64,000 nucleotides of DNA from Acinetobacter sp. UBA3106 (GTDB lineage Bacteria; Pseudomonadota; Gammaproteobacteria; Pseudomonadales; Moraxellaceae), in NCBI GenBank assembly GCA_002365595.1, contig DFAM01000013.1, forward strand, positions 44,244-108,243. Reading direction: 5' to 3'. A program made the position numbers and the translations under genes. Below, in pieces: positions 28,218 through 36,754 of the stretch; position 1 is the stretch's first letter; each line of letters begins with the position of its first letter. The notes below the pieces were generated by a model. The model was given only the letters and a program-made list of their open reading frames with translations. It searched no databases and was not told where the DNA came from.

Positions 28218-28787
28218 TTATTTGAGCTGCCATTGTCCAGATACTTTAATATTGACTTTCTCCCCGATCCCGCCAAATGCTTTTTTCATGCCAAAATCAC
28301 TGCGCTTAACCAGAGTGGTAGCTTCTACATCCATGAGTTTTGGATCAGATGGATTAGGTTCTAGGGAGGTATCCAAAATCACCGGCCGGGTGATACCGCG
28401 CAGAGTCAGATCCCCTTTGATCTTATATTGATTATTCCCTAAAGGTACAAATTCATGACTGTTAAAAGTCGCGTTTGGGTATTTATCTGCATAAAATAAA
28501 TCTTCACCCAAAATCATATTTTTCAGGGAAGGCTTACTCAAACTTAGGCTATTTACATGCAGTACAAACTGGGCCGAAGCATTTTCTGGTCTTGCAGGAT
28601 CAAAGCTCATGCCAGACTGAACCCGCTGAAATTTTCCTTTTACAATAGACAAACCCATCGACTTCACATCAAAGCCCACATAGGTTTGTGGAGTCAGTGT
28701 CCACTCCTGTGCATGAACCTGCACAACAATACTTAGATTGATTACACTGGCAATCAAAACACTTTGTAAGGTGGTTTGGATATTCAT
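28218..28787 (-). CDS. YceI-family exported protein
   Basis: A 189-residue periplasmic protein with signal peptide ending VVQVHAQ and a YceI-like lipocalin barrel (family known to bind isoprenoids such as polyprenyl chains). Motifs VGFDVKSMGLSIVKGKF, FYADKYPNATFNSHEF, GDLTLRGITRPVILD and KRSDFGMKKAFGGIGEKVNI are diagnostic. I use the ATG at 28787, preceded by AGGAG, over the GTG nine bases upstream. Role probably in the envelope; ligand unknown. Confidence 0.9.
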   Translation of the reverse strand: MNIQTTLQSVLIASVINLSIVVQVHAQEWTLTPQTYVGFDVKSMGLSIVKGKFQRVQSGMSFDPARPENASAQFVLHVNSLSLSKPSLKNMILGEDLFYADKYPNATFNSHEFVPLGNNQYKIKGDLTLRGITRPVILDTSLEPNPSDPKLMDVEATTLVKRSDFGMKKAFGGIGEKVNIKVSGQWQLK

Positions 28788-28838
28788 CTTATCCACTCCT
28801 GGGTCGTGGCAATGCTCTGCCTCGACCTAGAAGCTTAC

Positions 28839-29414
28839 TTAAGATTGTTCCAGATTGGTTTTATCTTGTGTCAGGTATTTGTGCTGCAATTGTTGATAAG
28901 TGGAGGTATTCTGAAATTTGTGTAAAAACTCGCTGGTACCGAATGGAAAAGCAGATTCAATAATTTCACCACGATAATACGCTTCACGTAGCGGCGTGGC
29001 TGAAATTGCCCCAACCAGACTTTCCAGTTCCACCATTTGCCACTCTGGGAACAGCTTAAGATAATAAGAAGATTCATCCTTAAAATGACCAATTAAGCCG
29101 ACTTTTGCTTCAGGCTCTACCATATCCGCCACCAAAGATTGCACCAGTTGTTGCCATTTTTGATCATCATAAACATCAATCACATGCACAAACTTAATTC
29201 GCTTCTGATCTGCTTCTGAAAAATTGGACAAAATCATTTGTTCGCGTTCAGCAGCACTAAAAGGATTTTTAATATTGCGTTCATTCTGCGCAGAACCGAG
29301 TGCCAAAATCACATTCTGACTTTGCTCTAAAGCGATTTTAATCGTTTGCATATGTGCCAGATGAAAAGGCTGAAAGCGACCAATGAAAACCAGATAATCA
29401 AATGTATAGTTCAT
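28839..29414 (-). CDS. nadM: Nicotinamide-nucleotide adenylyltransferase NadM
   Basis: A 191-residue nucleotidyltransferase. FIGRFQPFHLAHMQTI near the N-terminus holds the H-x-x-H nucleotide-binding motif, and ISATPLREAYYRG is the C-terminal ISxTxxR signature. Family NadM makes NAD from NMN in salvage pathways. The Nudix domain fused to NadM in Francisella and some other bacteria is absent; the protein ends after about 20 polar residues. It lies 52 bases upstream of the YceI gene, on the same strand, and is divergent from the crotonase gene. Confidence 0.88.
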   Translation of the reverse strand: MNYTFDYLVFIGRFQPFHLAHMQTIKIALEQSQNVILALGSAQNERNIKNPFSAAEREQMILSNFSEADQKRIKFVHVIDVYDDQKWQQLVQSLVADMVEPEAKVGLIGHFKDESSYYLKLFPEWQMVELESLVGAISATPLREAYYRGEIIESAFPFGTSEFLHKFQNTSTYQQLQHKYLTQDKTNLEQS

Positions 29415-29518
29415 AACAGATCAAGTTTTTTATGACTCGTGAGTTGTGCCGCCCCAATAAATATGCGACATAATAAACGCCATAAAATCAAATTAAATTT
29501 TAAAGCAAGGATAGTACG

Positions 29519-30319
29519 ATGACACTGAGCTGTATTCAACAACCACATCAACATTTAAATGCGAATTTAGACAATGGCGTACTGACCTTAGCCATTGATC
29601 GTCCTGAAGCTAAAAATGCGTTATACACTGAATTGTATTTAAAAATTGCTCAGGCGCTGGATGAAGCCGATCAGGATAAAGACGTTCGGGTAGTGATTTT
29701 ACGTGGTTCTGATGCTGATTTCAGTGCTGGTAACGATATGCAGGATTTCATGAAATCTGTAGCACAAAAAGGTCAGGCTCCGGCTTCGGAAGGTGCGCCT
29801 TTTATTTTGCTTAAATCTGCTGCAAAATTTTCCAAGCCTTTAATTGCTGCGGTTCGTGGTGTTGCAATTGGTATCGGGGTAACGATTTTACTGCATGCTG
29901 ACTTGGTTTATAGTGATAACACTGCTCTATTTCAGATTCCGTTTGTGAGCTTGGGTCTATCGCCTGAAGGCGCTTCAAGCAAATTACTGGTTGAGCAGGC
30001 AGGTTACCACAAAGCTGCAGAGTTGCTTTTAACAGCTCAAAAATTTAACAGCGAAACTGCTGTTGCTGCAAATTTAGTTAATAGTATTGAAGAAGATGTC
30101 TATGCGACTGCCGCAAAAAAAGCTGCTCAGTTGTCTGCCCTGCCATTGGCTTCATTAGTACAATCCAAAGCCTTAATGAAACATAATCTCGATGAGATTG
30201 TGCAATGGATTGATCATGAAGCTGAAATTTTCATGAATCGCGTAGGCTCACCTGAAATGATGGAAGCTGTTTCTGCATTCATGCAAAAGCGTAAACCAGA
30301 TTTTACCCAATTTAATTAA
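29519..30319 (+). CDS. Enoyl-CoA hydratase/isomerase family protein
   Basis: A 266-residue crotonase-fold enzyme. IDRPEAKNALYTELYLKIAQAL, the oxyanion-hole segment SDADFSAGNDMQDF, and AAVRGVAIGIGVTILLHADLVY with FVSLGLSPEGASS match the superfamily. It probably hydrates or isomerises an enoyl-CoA in fatty acid or related catabolism. The acidic residue usual at the end of the active-site helix is present in LSPEGASS. Stand-alone gene; the substrate cannot be assigned. Confidence 0.88.
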   Translation: MTLSCIQQPHQHLNANLDNGVLTLAIDRPEAKNALYTELYLKIAQALDEADQDKDVRVVILRGSDADFSAGNDMQDFMKSVAQKGQAPASEGAPFILLKSAAKFSKPLIAAVRGVAIGIGVTILLHADLVYSDNTALFQIPFVSLGLSPEGASSKLLVEQAGYHKAAELLLTAQKFNSETAVAANLVNSIEEDVYATAAKKAAQLSALPLASLVQSKALMKHNLDEIVQWIDHEAEIFMNRVGSPEMMEAVSAFMQKRKPDFTQFN

Positions 30320-30425
30320 TTGTTTGTATTGTTAAATGAAAATCCACTGAATGATGACATTATTTGGTGGCTTTATGCTTTTTAATAGATATAAATTTCA
30401 AGTTTTAAAAGCTGAGTAGATAAAG

Positions 30426-31193
30426 ATGACCCAATCAAACGATACCCAAACTGAAAAGAAACGTTATTATGAGCCAGCTCCGACAGATATTGATGTCGAA
30501 AACTTTAAAAAAGTTGTGCAAAGCCGTCGTTCGGTACGTAAATTTACCAAAAAGCCCATTCCTGCGGAAGTGCTAGATGACTGTTTAGACCTTGCTTTGC
30601 TTGCGCCAAACTCATCCAATTTACAGCCTTGGACTTTTTATGTAGTGCAGACCCCTTCCAAAAAGAAACAACTGGTCAAAGCCTGTTTAAGCCAGCTTGC
30701 AGCAAAAACAGCATCAGAATTAATTGTCTGTATCGCACGTACCGACCGTATTGATGAAATGGCGAAGATGAATATTTCTGAGTTTCCATTTCCTGAAGCA
30801 CCTGCTGCGGTGCAGAAGTATTACAAATATATTCCATATAATTATAAAACCGGTTATTTCAATGCCTTGGGTAACTTTAAGAAAGTTGCTTTCAAAATTG
30901 CTCGTACGCTGGATAAGCAGTTGCCAGTGACTGCTTTTAACCCAGCAGATGCAAGACTTTGGGCAAGCAAAACTACAGCTTTGGCTTGTGAAAATCTGGT
31001 ATTAGCCTTGCGTGCGTATGGTTTTGATAGCTGTATGATGGAAGGTTTTGATGAGCCGATGGTTCGTGAAATTTTGGAATTAAATGATGAGCAATATCCG
31101 GTTATGGTGATTGGTGCAGGTGAACGGGCTAAAGACGGCGTGTTCTTCCCGCAGTATCGTTTTGATCGTGAGTTATTTATTCAGAAGGTTTAA
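30426..31193 (+). CDS. Nitroreductase family protein
   Basis: A 255-residue FMN-dependent oxidoreductase. RRSVRKFTKKPIPAEVLDDCLDLALLAPNSSNLQPW (read in two parts: RRSVRKFTKKPIP and LLAPNSSNLQPW) is the FMN-binding start of the family, and ARLWASKTTALACENLVLALRAYG with CMMEGFDEP completes it. It likely reduces nitroaromatics, quinones or a related substrate with NAD(P)H. There is a 60-residue insertion between the two halves, relative to minimal nitroreductases. It lies 106 bases after the crotonase gene, possibly with its own promoter. Confidence 0.88.
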   Translation: MTQSNDTQTEKKRYYEPAPTDIDVENFKKVVQSRRSVRKFTKKPIPAEVLDDCLDLALLAPNSSNLQPWTFYVVQTPSKKKQLVKACLSQLAAKTASELIVCIARTDRIDEMAKMNISEFPFPEAPAAVQKYYKYIPYNYKTGYFNALGNFKKVAFKIARTLDKQLPVTAFNPADARLWASKTTALACENLVLALRAYGFDSCMMEGFDEPMVREILELNDEQYPVMVIGAGERAKDGVFFPQYRFDRELFIQKV

Positions 31194-31245
31194 GTTGAAA
31201 CCTGGTATTTATAGACATTAAATACTTTAATCGGATAGATATGTT

Positions 31246-31261
31246 GTGACATGGATGTCAC
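31246..31261 (+). repeat. Isolated GGA-loop hairpin, possible half copy of the dispersed element
   Basis: GTGAC-ATGGAT-GTCAC (31246-31261 counting the outer pairs) is the same hexaloop as hairpin 1 of the three full elements, with a different but still paired stem. No hairpin 2 or 3 follows, so this is a remnant or an independent site. Confidence 0.4.
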
Positions 31262-31374
31262 GTAATTTATTCTTTATTTGCTAAGGTCTGTAACGGGAGA
31301 TAGATCTCAACTGAATCAAAGCCAATTACAAAACAGCACTTACCTTTAAAGCAGTATGTTGGATTAAAAGAAAA

Positions 31375-32025
31375 ATGAAAACAATATTAATAATGAGTAA
31401 TTTATTTATTTTAAGTGGTTGTCAAACAATTGCACCCACTATGAAAAATAGTATTATCTTTGAAATGAATAATCAATATTGGCCAAACCATAGCATAATT
31501 TACAAAAACAACTGGCCTGAATGTGGCAATTTATCGGGCACACCAGATGTGATAAAAAAGCAAAAATATATTACTACCTATAGTAGCTGTAAAGTATCTC
31601 CTAAAGGTTATGTGCCTGAACAAATTATTATTGAATATGCGCCTTGGTTAACATATGAGGAACAGCAAAAAATTCCTGAACTGAAAGGAAAAAAAGTTAT
31701 AATTACTGGTGATAGAGTAACCCCTTATGGTATTACGAAAGATGCCTTTCTAGGTAAAGATGAAAATGCTCTTAAATACAATACAACCATTCTTAAGAAA
31801 AATATTGAATCTGCTATCGACAAACTTCCCCCTTCTGCATGGAAACGGATTGTACTTACCCCACCTAAAGAAGTACAAAAATATAAGTATCAGGTTCCCG
31901 AAGGTAAAGGCAACCGTAGTCGAGGTAAAGAGATTCATTACCTCATCTCCCTAAATCCAGATGGTAGCTACGATATAGAAACCAAATTGTACTGGGTCTC
32001 AAAATATCAAGATAAATGGAATTGA
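31375..32025 (+). CDS. Lipoprotein of unknown function
   Basis: A 216-residue predicted lipoprotein: the N-terminus MKTILIMSNLFILSGCQTIA has lipobox LSGC with Cys16. The mature part is basic, with no motif that I recognise. Codon use is more AT-rich than the neighbouring housekeeping genes, and it sits beside an insertion-sequence remnant, so horizontal acquisition is possible. The start is the ATG following AAAAGAAAA, without a strong ribosome-binding site. Function unknown. Confidence 0.7.
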   Translation: MKTILIMSNLFILSGCQTIAPTMKNSIIFEMNNQYWPNHSIIYKNNWPECGNLSGTPDVIKKQKYITTYSSCKVSPKGYVPEQIIIEYAPWLTYEEQQKIPELKGKKVIITGDRVTPYGITKDAFLGKDENALKYNTTILKKNIESAIDKLPPSAWKRIVLTPPKEVQKYKYQVPEGKGNRSRGKEIHYLISLNPDGSYDIETKLYWVSKYQDKWN

Positions 32026-32039
32026 TCTTCTATTATAAG

Positions 32040-32226
32040 CATACGGTAAACCCGTTTGATTTCAGGCGAGCTTCTAATTGTGCACAGCAATTTCTCAATC
32101 TATCTCATTTTTTAAGTCGAAGTCTTTTCAGCACATCACTCAGATAAGTATAGAAATCCAGTCCCTTCAGTTTGGCTGAATGGATTAAGGCTGTGTTTAA
32201 AGCTCCTATTCTTATAGATGTCTCCC
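32040..32226 (-). pseudogene. IS66-family transposase remnant (C-terminal end)
   Basis: The minus strand from about 32226 reads ALNTALIHSAKLKGLDFYTYL, then SDVLKRLRLKK, to a stop at 32105-32107. This resembles the end of IS66 TnpC transposases (SLIETAKLNGLDPEAYLRDVL in the form I remember). The rest of the transposase is missing. Downstream, GGTAAACCCGTTTG at about 32044 may be close to the former terminal inverted repeat. It marks an old insertion beside the orphan lipoprotein gene. Confidence 0.5.
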
Positions 32227-32257
32227 ACACTCGAATTTAATATCATAAAAAATTATA

Positions 32258-32575
32258 TTAATGATTAACTTCTATTATCTGTATAAACTCAAACGCTGGC
32301 TCTTCATAAGGATGGCTAGCCTTGAGTGCTTTTGCCACATTGGATGCTTGATCTTCAGGAACAATGGTTTCTACCCGCCATTCCTCCACCTGTTCTAGTT
32401 CTCCGACTTCCCCAATAAACGGATTGGCCCCTTTCACTGGTTTAAACTGTCCTGTACCCAAAACCTGCCAGGCACAATGCTCATAATTGCCAATCCCACC
32501 TGCACCCGCTTGAAACACGGCGTTTTTGGTTGATTCCAGATGAGATTCAGGAACGTAATAGATCAGTTTAAGCAT
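32258..32575 (-). CDS. YqfO/NIF3-insert-like protein
   Basis: A 105-residue protein matching the small YqfO-type domain that is inserted in some NIF3 proteins and also occurs alone (starts MLKLIYYVPESHLESTKNAVF; contains GAGGIGNYEHCAWQVLGTGQF; ends SHPYEEPAFEFI). The PII-like/CutA-like fold is typical; the role is unknown. The gene is convergent with the lipoprotein gene and stands alone. Confidence 0.85.
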   Translation of the reverse strand: MLKLIYYVPESHLESTKNAVFQAGAGGIGNYEHCAWQVLGTGQFKPVKGANPFIGEVGELEQVEEWRVETIVPEDQASNVAKALKASHPYEEPAFEFIQIIEVNH

Positions 32576-32949
32576 TCCGATATTTCTCCAAATTTATTGA
32601 TTGTTATAGTAATACTACATACGCACGCATCTTTCTGTATGATTTATTACTTATTCAAAAATAATAAAAATCTAAATAGATAAAGATACAAGCCGTTATT
32701 ACTTTTCGTGACATTTCTCTTACAGTTCAATCTTTTACACTGTTCAAAAAACACTCTATTTTAAAAACAAGATTTAATTTTATAAATTCGGGATGGAAGT
32801 TTTTCATTCATCTTCCGGTCTTAACAACAATATTTTTATTACACCTAAAGTCATTCCAATAAAACAGTGCGAGAAGTGATCTTGCGATTTTCAGATACCC
32901 TTTCCTGTTTCTCTGACTTTGATCTGGTGTAAGCAACTGGAGAAAATAA
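32576..32949. other. Non-coding region upstream of fadE
   Basis: A 374-base AT-rich gap between the divergent YqfO-like gene and fadE. It should contain both promoters. I see no gene, no conserved RNA and no clear operator; a FadR/PsrA-type site cannot be identified by eye. Confidence 0.4.
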
Positions 32950-35454
32950 ATGCTATTCATCATCAGTGTGCTTATTCAATTTTTTACAATCTGGGCAGTT
33001 TTCTTTTTTGCATTGAGCCGTAATACCGGGGCAATTACAACCATTATCGTTGCAGTAGTCACTGCCTTTATTAGCCCATGGTCGCTGATTTTTGGTATTC
33101 CGCTCATCCTCATCAGTTTAATTGTGATGATTGATTCATTACGAATGGCATTGATTACCAAACCTGCCTATAAGGCTCTGGCGAATGCCATGCCGACAAT
33201 GAGCACTACTGAGCGCGAAGCTCTGGATGCGGGCACCAGTTGGTGGGAAAAAGACCTTTTTATGGGAGCACCCGACTGGTCCAAATTTGAAAGCTATCCT
33301 TATCCTACACTTTCTCCAGAAGAACAGTCTTTTTTAGATCATGAAGTCGCACAGTTATGCAGCATGCTAAATGACTGGGATATTCATCATCACTATAAAG
33401 ACTTGCCGCCTGAAGCATGGACCTACATTCGCGAAAATGGTTTTCTAGGTCTGATTATTCCCAAAGAATATGGCGGACGTGCCTTTAGTTCATTTGCGCA
33501 AAGCCGGATTATGAGCAAAATTGCCTCGCGCTCATTGACCGCTGCCGTGAGTTGTATGGTACCTAACTCTTTAGGACCGGGCGAGTTGCTGCTGCATTAT
33601 GGGACTGAAGAACAAAAAAACAGATATTTACCCGGCCTAGCCAAAGGTGATGAAATCCCCTGTTTTGGTCTCACCAGTCCAGAAGCTGGTTCAGACGCCG
33701 GTGCAATTCCAGATACCGGTGTTGTCTGTTATGGCGAATTTGAAGGTCAGCAAGTGCTTGGCCTACGCATGAATTTTTCTAAACGCTGGATTACCCTTGC
33801 TCCAATTGCGACCGTTATTGGTCTAGCTTTTAAGCTGTATGATCCGGATGGATTATTGGGTGATAAAAATAAGATGGAATACGGCATTACCTGTGCCCTG
33901 ATTCCTGCCAGTCACGAGGGCGTAAAAGTGGGAGCACGGCACAATCCCGGTTCCCCTTTTATGAACGGAACAGTAGATGGCAAGGATGTATTCATTCCAC
34001 TGGACTGGATTATTGGCGGTGCTGAAAATATTGGTAAAGGCTGGCGTATGCTGATGGAATGTCTGGCCGTCGGTCGTGGTATTTCCTTACCTGCCTTATC
34101 GACCGCTGCAAGTGAAGTAACATATTTGACCGTAGGTGCCTTTGCCAAAATCCGTCAGCAATTTAAGATTTCAGTCGGTAAATTTGAAGGCGTGCAGGAA
34201 GCGACCAGTGATATTGCCAGTGATACCTATATGCTTGAAGCCTTCCGTTATTTGGTCACTTGTGGATTAAATCAAGGTGGTAAGCCGGCTGTTATGACCG
34301 CAATGGCAAAATATTACGCCACTGAAACCATGCGCCACGTCGTCAATCATGGCATGGATGTGGTCGGTGGTCGTGCCGTGCAAATGGGACCGCGTAATTT
34401 CCTAGCTTTGTATTATCAAGCTATTCCCGTATCGATTACCGTTGAAGGCGCTAACATACTCAGTCGTTCTTTAATGATTTTTGGTCAGGGTTCGATGCGT
34501 TGTCATCCTTATCTGTTTGAGGAATTGCAACTGCTGCAAGCCAAGGATAAAGAATCTACCTTAGCTACCTTTAACGATATGCTGTTCAAACATTTAGGCT
34601 ATACCTTTAACCGGACTGCGCGCGCCTTTGCTTATGGCTATGTGGGTGGCTCATCTGATGCACCAAAAAGTGTTGATGACTTTACTCGCCCCTACTACAA
34701 GATTATTAACCGTTTAAGTACTAACTTTTCGCTAACTGCCGATATGTGTTTAGGTTTGCTTGCGGGAGATATTAAACGCAAAGAAATGCTTTCCGGGCGC
34801 TTGGCTGATATTCATGCCAATCTGTTTATAAGCACGGCTATTCTTAAATATTATGAGCATGGCAAAAAAACGGAAGCTGAACAGGTTCATGCCAAACTGG
34901 CCCTGGAAAAATCCCTGTTTAACGCTCAAGAAGCTTTTTATGGTCTGTTTGCCAACTTCCCTGTCGGCATTGCTGCTGGCTTAGTCAAGTTTATTTGCTT
35001 CCCGCTCGGTCGTCCTGTTAATAAACCAAGCGATGCGTTGAAACAACAGGCTGGCGAGATCATTATGCAGGACAATGCTTTCCGCGATGAACTGAAAAAA
35101 CACGTGTTCTATAACACAGCAGAAGACGATGTTACTGGCCGTATGGAATCGACCTTTAACATGTTGCTTGAGTTAGAGCCACTGTGGGACAAGTTCAAGA
35201 AAGCGGAATCGAAAGGGAAATTTAAAGGTTTAACTTTTGATGAACGTATTAGCAATGCGGTTGAGACAGGTTTTATTACTCAACAGGAAGCCTCCAGTCT
35301 ACTGAGCTATAATGCCAAACGTTACGACAGTATGCTGACCGACGTTTTTGATTCTGAGCTTGATCAGACTTTGGAACTGGAAAATCCTTATAATGATGAG
35401 GAAGAGTCCGCGCCTATGCCTGATCCAAAACAGCAAGAACCATTATCTCCATAA
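32950..35454 (+). CDS. fadE: Acyl-CoA dehydrogenase FadE
   Basis: FAD enzyme for the first oxidation of fatty acid beta-oxidation, acyl-CoA to trans-2-enoyl-CoA. At 834 residues it is the large FadE type (E. coli FadE is about 814), with an N-terminal hydrophobic region (about residues 1-65, probably membrane-associated) before the dehydrogenase core. Core motifs: FGLTSPEAGSDAGAIPDTG, KRWITLAPIATVIGLAFKL, GRGISLPALSTAASE and VEGANILSRSLMIFGQG. The C-terminal DUF1974-like extension is present. Monocistronic, with a terminator after it. Confidence 0.96.
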   Translation: MLFIISVLIQFFTIWAVFFFALSRNTGAITTIIVAVVTAFISPWSLIFGIPLILISLIVMIDSLRMALITKPAYKALANAMPTMSTTEREALDAGTSWWEKDLFMGAPDWSKFESYPYPTLSPEEQSFLDHEVAQLCSMLNDWDIHHHYKDLPPEAWTYIRENGFLGLIIPKEYGGRAFSSFAQSRIMSKIASRSLTAAVSCMVPNSLGPGELLLHYGTEEQKNRYLPGLAKGDEIPCFGLTSPEAGSDAGAIPDTGVVCYGEFEGQQVLGLRMNFSKRWITLAPIATVIGLAFKLYDPDGLLGDKNKMEYGITCALIPASHEGVKVGARHNPGSPFMNGTVDGKDVFIPLDWIIGGAENIGKGWRMLMECLAVGRGISLPALSTAASEVTYLTVGAFAKIRQQFKISVGKFEGVQEATSDIASDTYMLEAFRYLVTCGLNQGGKPAVMTAMAKYYATETMRHVVNHGMDVVGGRAVQMGPRNFLALYYQAIPVSITVEGANILSRSLMIFGQGSMRCHPYLFEELQLLQAKDKESTLATFNDMLFKHLGYTFNRTARAFAYGYVGGSSDAPKSVDDFTRPYYKIINRLSTNFSLTADMCLGLLAGDIKRKEMLSGRLADIHANLFISTAILKYYEHGKKTEAEQVHAKLALEKSLFNAQEAFYGLFANFPVGIAAGLVKFICFPLGRPVNKPSDALKQQAGEIIMQDNAFRDELKKHVFYNTAEDDVTGRMESTFNMLLELEPLWDKFKKAESKGKFKGLTFDERISNAVETGFITQQEASSLLSYNAKRYDSMLTDVFDSELDQTLELENPYNDEEESAPMPDPKQQEPLSP

Positions 35455-35466
35455 AAATTTTAGAAA

Positions 35467-35497
35467 TAAAAAACGGCTTGTTGAGGCCGTTTTTTTA
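35467..35497 (+). terminator. Terminator of fadE
   Basis: Stem AAACGGC/GCCGTTT (35471-35477, 35486-35492) with A-run before and T-run after, shortly downstream of the fadE stop. Confidence 0.8.
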
Positions 35498-35597
35498 TAG
35501 TTACCATTCTAGTAAGTTACTGAATCTGAGTATTCAAACTTTATCGAAGTTTAGTTATGATCTTTTCAGTCATAATTACCTATAAGAAAGATGAGCT

Positions 35598-36233
35598 GTG
35601 TCTAATAAACAAAATATTAATGAAATAGCCTTATCAACTGCAGAAAATATTGCTGATGAGTTAATTTTTAAATCAGCAACAACATTCGTTGAAGATTTAG
35701 CTAAATCAGTTCCTGTTGCTTCAGTAGTGCTAGGATTAACAAAAGCGATATCCAACTATAAGACTGCAAAAGATCAACGCCAATTATTAGCTTTTATTCA
35801 AGAAGCTCAAAATACTGATCGAGGCTTTATAGAAAAATTCTTTAAAGATAAAAACAATACTGAATTAGGTTTTGAAATTCTAGGAATTCTTGATCAAACT
35901 TATTTAGAAAAACAAGCTAAGATGATTGCTCGCTCCACTAAACTATTTAAGGATCAAATAATTTCAAAGCAACAATTTGATCAATATACTTATATAGTTA
36001 CTAAGCTAAATAATTATCTTATAAACCTTTTACAGGAACTCTATTCCCTAAAAACTAATAAAGAATATCCAGAATTTGAGTTTGATATTTCTAATCCCAA
36101 TATGGAATTGGTTAGTTTTCAATTTTTAATAGAAGTTGAATCCCCATTAGTACTTGATGGTAAAACAAAAATTGCTCGATATAAACGTACAGATGAGTTT
36201 TGTAATTTTTATGAAAACGTTTTCAAAAACTAA
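35598..36233 (+). CDS. Orphan AT-rich gene, unknown function
   Basis: A 211-residue protein with a GTG start (GTG TCT AAT) and AAGAAAGATGAG as a possible ribosome-binding site. Residues 33-52 form a short hydrophobic segment (KSVPVASVVLGLTKAI), followed by charged helical sequence: AKDQRQLLAFIQEAQNTD, FIEKFF, LGFEILGILDQ, KMIARSTKLFKDQIISKQQF. I recall this layout (hydrophobic patch, K/R-rich helix, then repeated F-I-E-K and I-L-x-x-L-D motifs) from a broad class of uncharacterised proteins found in variable islands. The last 70 residues are probably beta-rich. Base composition is more AT-rich than fadE. The element copy A begins 12 bases after its stop. Confidence 0.65.
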   Translation: MSNKQNINEIALSTAENIADELIFKSATTFVEDLAKSVPVASVVLGLTKAISNYKTAKDQRQLLAFIQEAQNTDRGFIEKFFKDKNNTELGFEILGILDQTYLEKQAKMIARSTKLFKDQIISKQQFDQYTYIVTKLNNYLINLLQELYSLKTNKEYPEFEFDISNPNMELVSFQFLIEVESPLVLDGKTKIARYKRTDEFCNFYENVFKN

Positions 36234-36244
36234 ATCACATGACT

Positions 36245-36336
36245 TGCGACATGGATGTCGCACATTTGGCAGAGATACAAGGATGTATCTTCTGCCAAAT
36301 AAAAGGGTTTTGTTACTTTTGACCTTTCAAAAGTAA
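36245..36336 (+). repeat. Dispersed triple-hairpin element, copy A (candidate ncRNA)
   Basis: Hairpin 1: TGCGAC-ATGGAT-GTCGCA (36245-36262). Hairpin 2: outer stem ATTTGGCAGA with TCTGCCAAAT (36264-36273, 36291-36300), inner GATAC-AAGGAT-GTATC (36274-36289), with an unpaired T at 36290. Hairpin 3: TTACTTTTG/CAAAAGTAA (36313-36321, 36328-36336). Both of the first two loops are hexaloops ANGGAN closed by C-G. The order, the bulged T and the loops are shared with copies B and C, while stem sequences differ and still pair. Confidence 0.75.
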
Positions 36337-36408
36337 AACCTCGCTTACGCATTATTAATTAAAAATTTGTACAATGAGCGCGGCTATAAATATCAATATT
36401 GAAGTCAT

Positions 36409-36437
36409 AAAAAACCACCTCACGGTGGCTTTTTCAA
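36409..36437 (-). terminator. Terminator of the 43-residue membrane protein gene
   Basis: Stem CCACC-TCAC-GGTGG (36415-36428 approximately) with an A-run on the left that becomes a T-run on the minus strand. It lies just beyond the small gene's stop. Confidence 0.75.
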
Positions 36438-36446
36438 TTTAAAAAT

Positions 36447-36578
36447 TTAAGAACCTTGAAGCAAATAGCTACCAATCAAAAATAGCATTTGCAGCCCAAC
36501 AACTGCCATAAAAAACATCCAGCCTTTCTTACGTAAAGTCGCTTTATCAAGCGTTGTATATGTCACAGTTTTTGGCAT
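36447..36578 (-). CDS. 43-residue single-pass membrane protein
   Basis: A small gene read leftward from ATG 36578 (CAT at 36576-36578) to TAA at 36447-36449. The product starts MPKTVTYTTLDKATLRKKGW, then has a hydrophobic helix at about residues 20-40, ending LLQGS. GAGGTG lies seven bases before the ATG, and a terminator follows 10 bases after the stop. It is therefore a well-formed small transcription unit. No family recognised; the positively charged KATLRKKG before the helix predicts a cytoplasmic N-terminus. Confidence 0.7.
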   Translation of the reverse strand: MPKTVTYTTLDKATLRKKGWMFFMAVVGLQMLFLIGSYLLQGS

Positions 36579-36754
36579 TGTGTCACCTCACTTAGAGATT
36601 CAATCCTGAACTTATATTGAGTAAACCATCTTTCTTTTATATTGCATCATCATTGTGCATAAAACACACAAATTATTTTTCACTCCAATATAAAAGCAAA
36701 ATCCAAACCAAGTCCAGCGGGAGAAATAAAAATCAAATTAAAAATAAGTACAAA

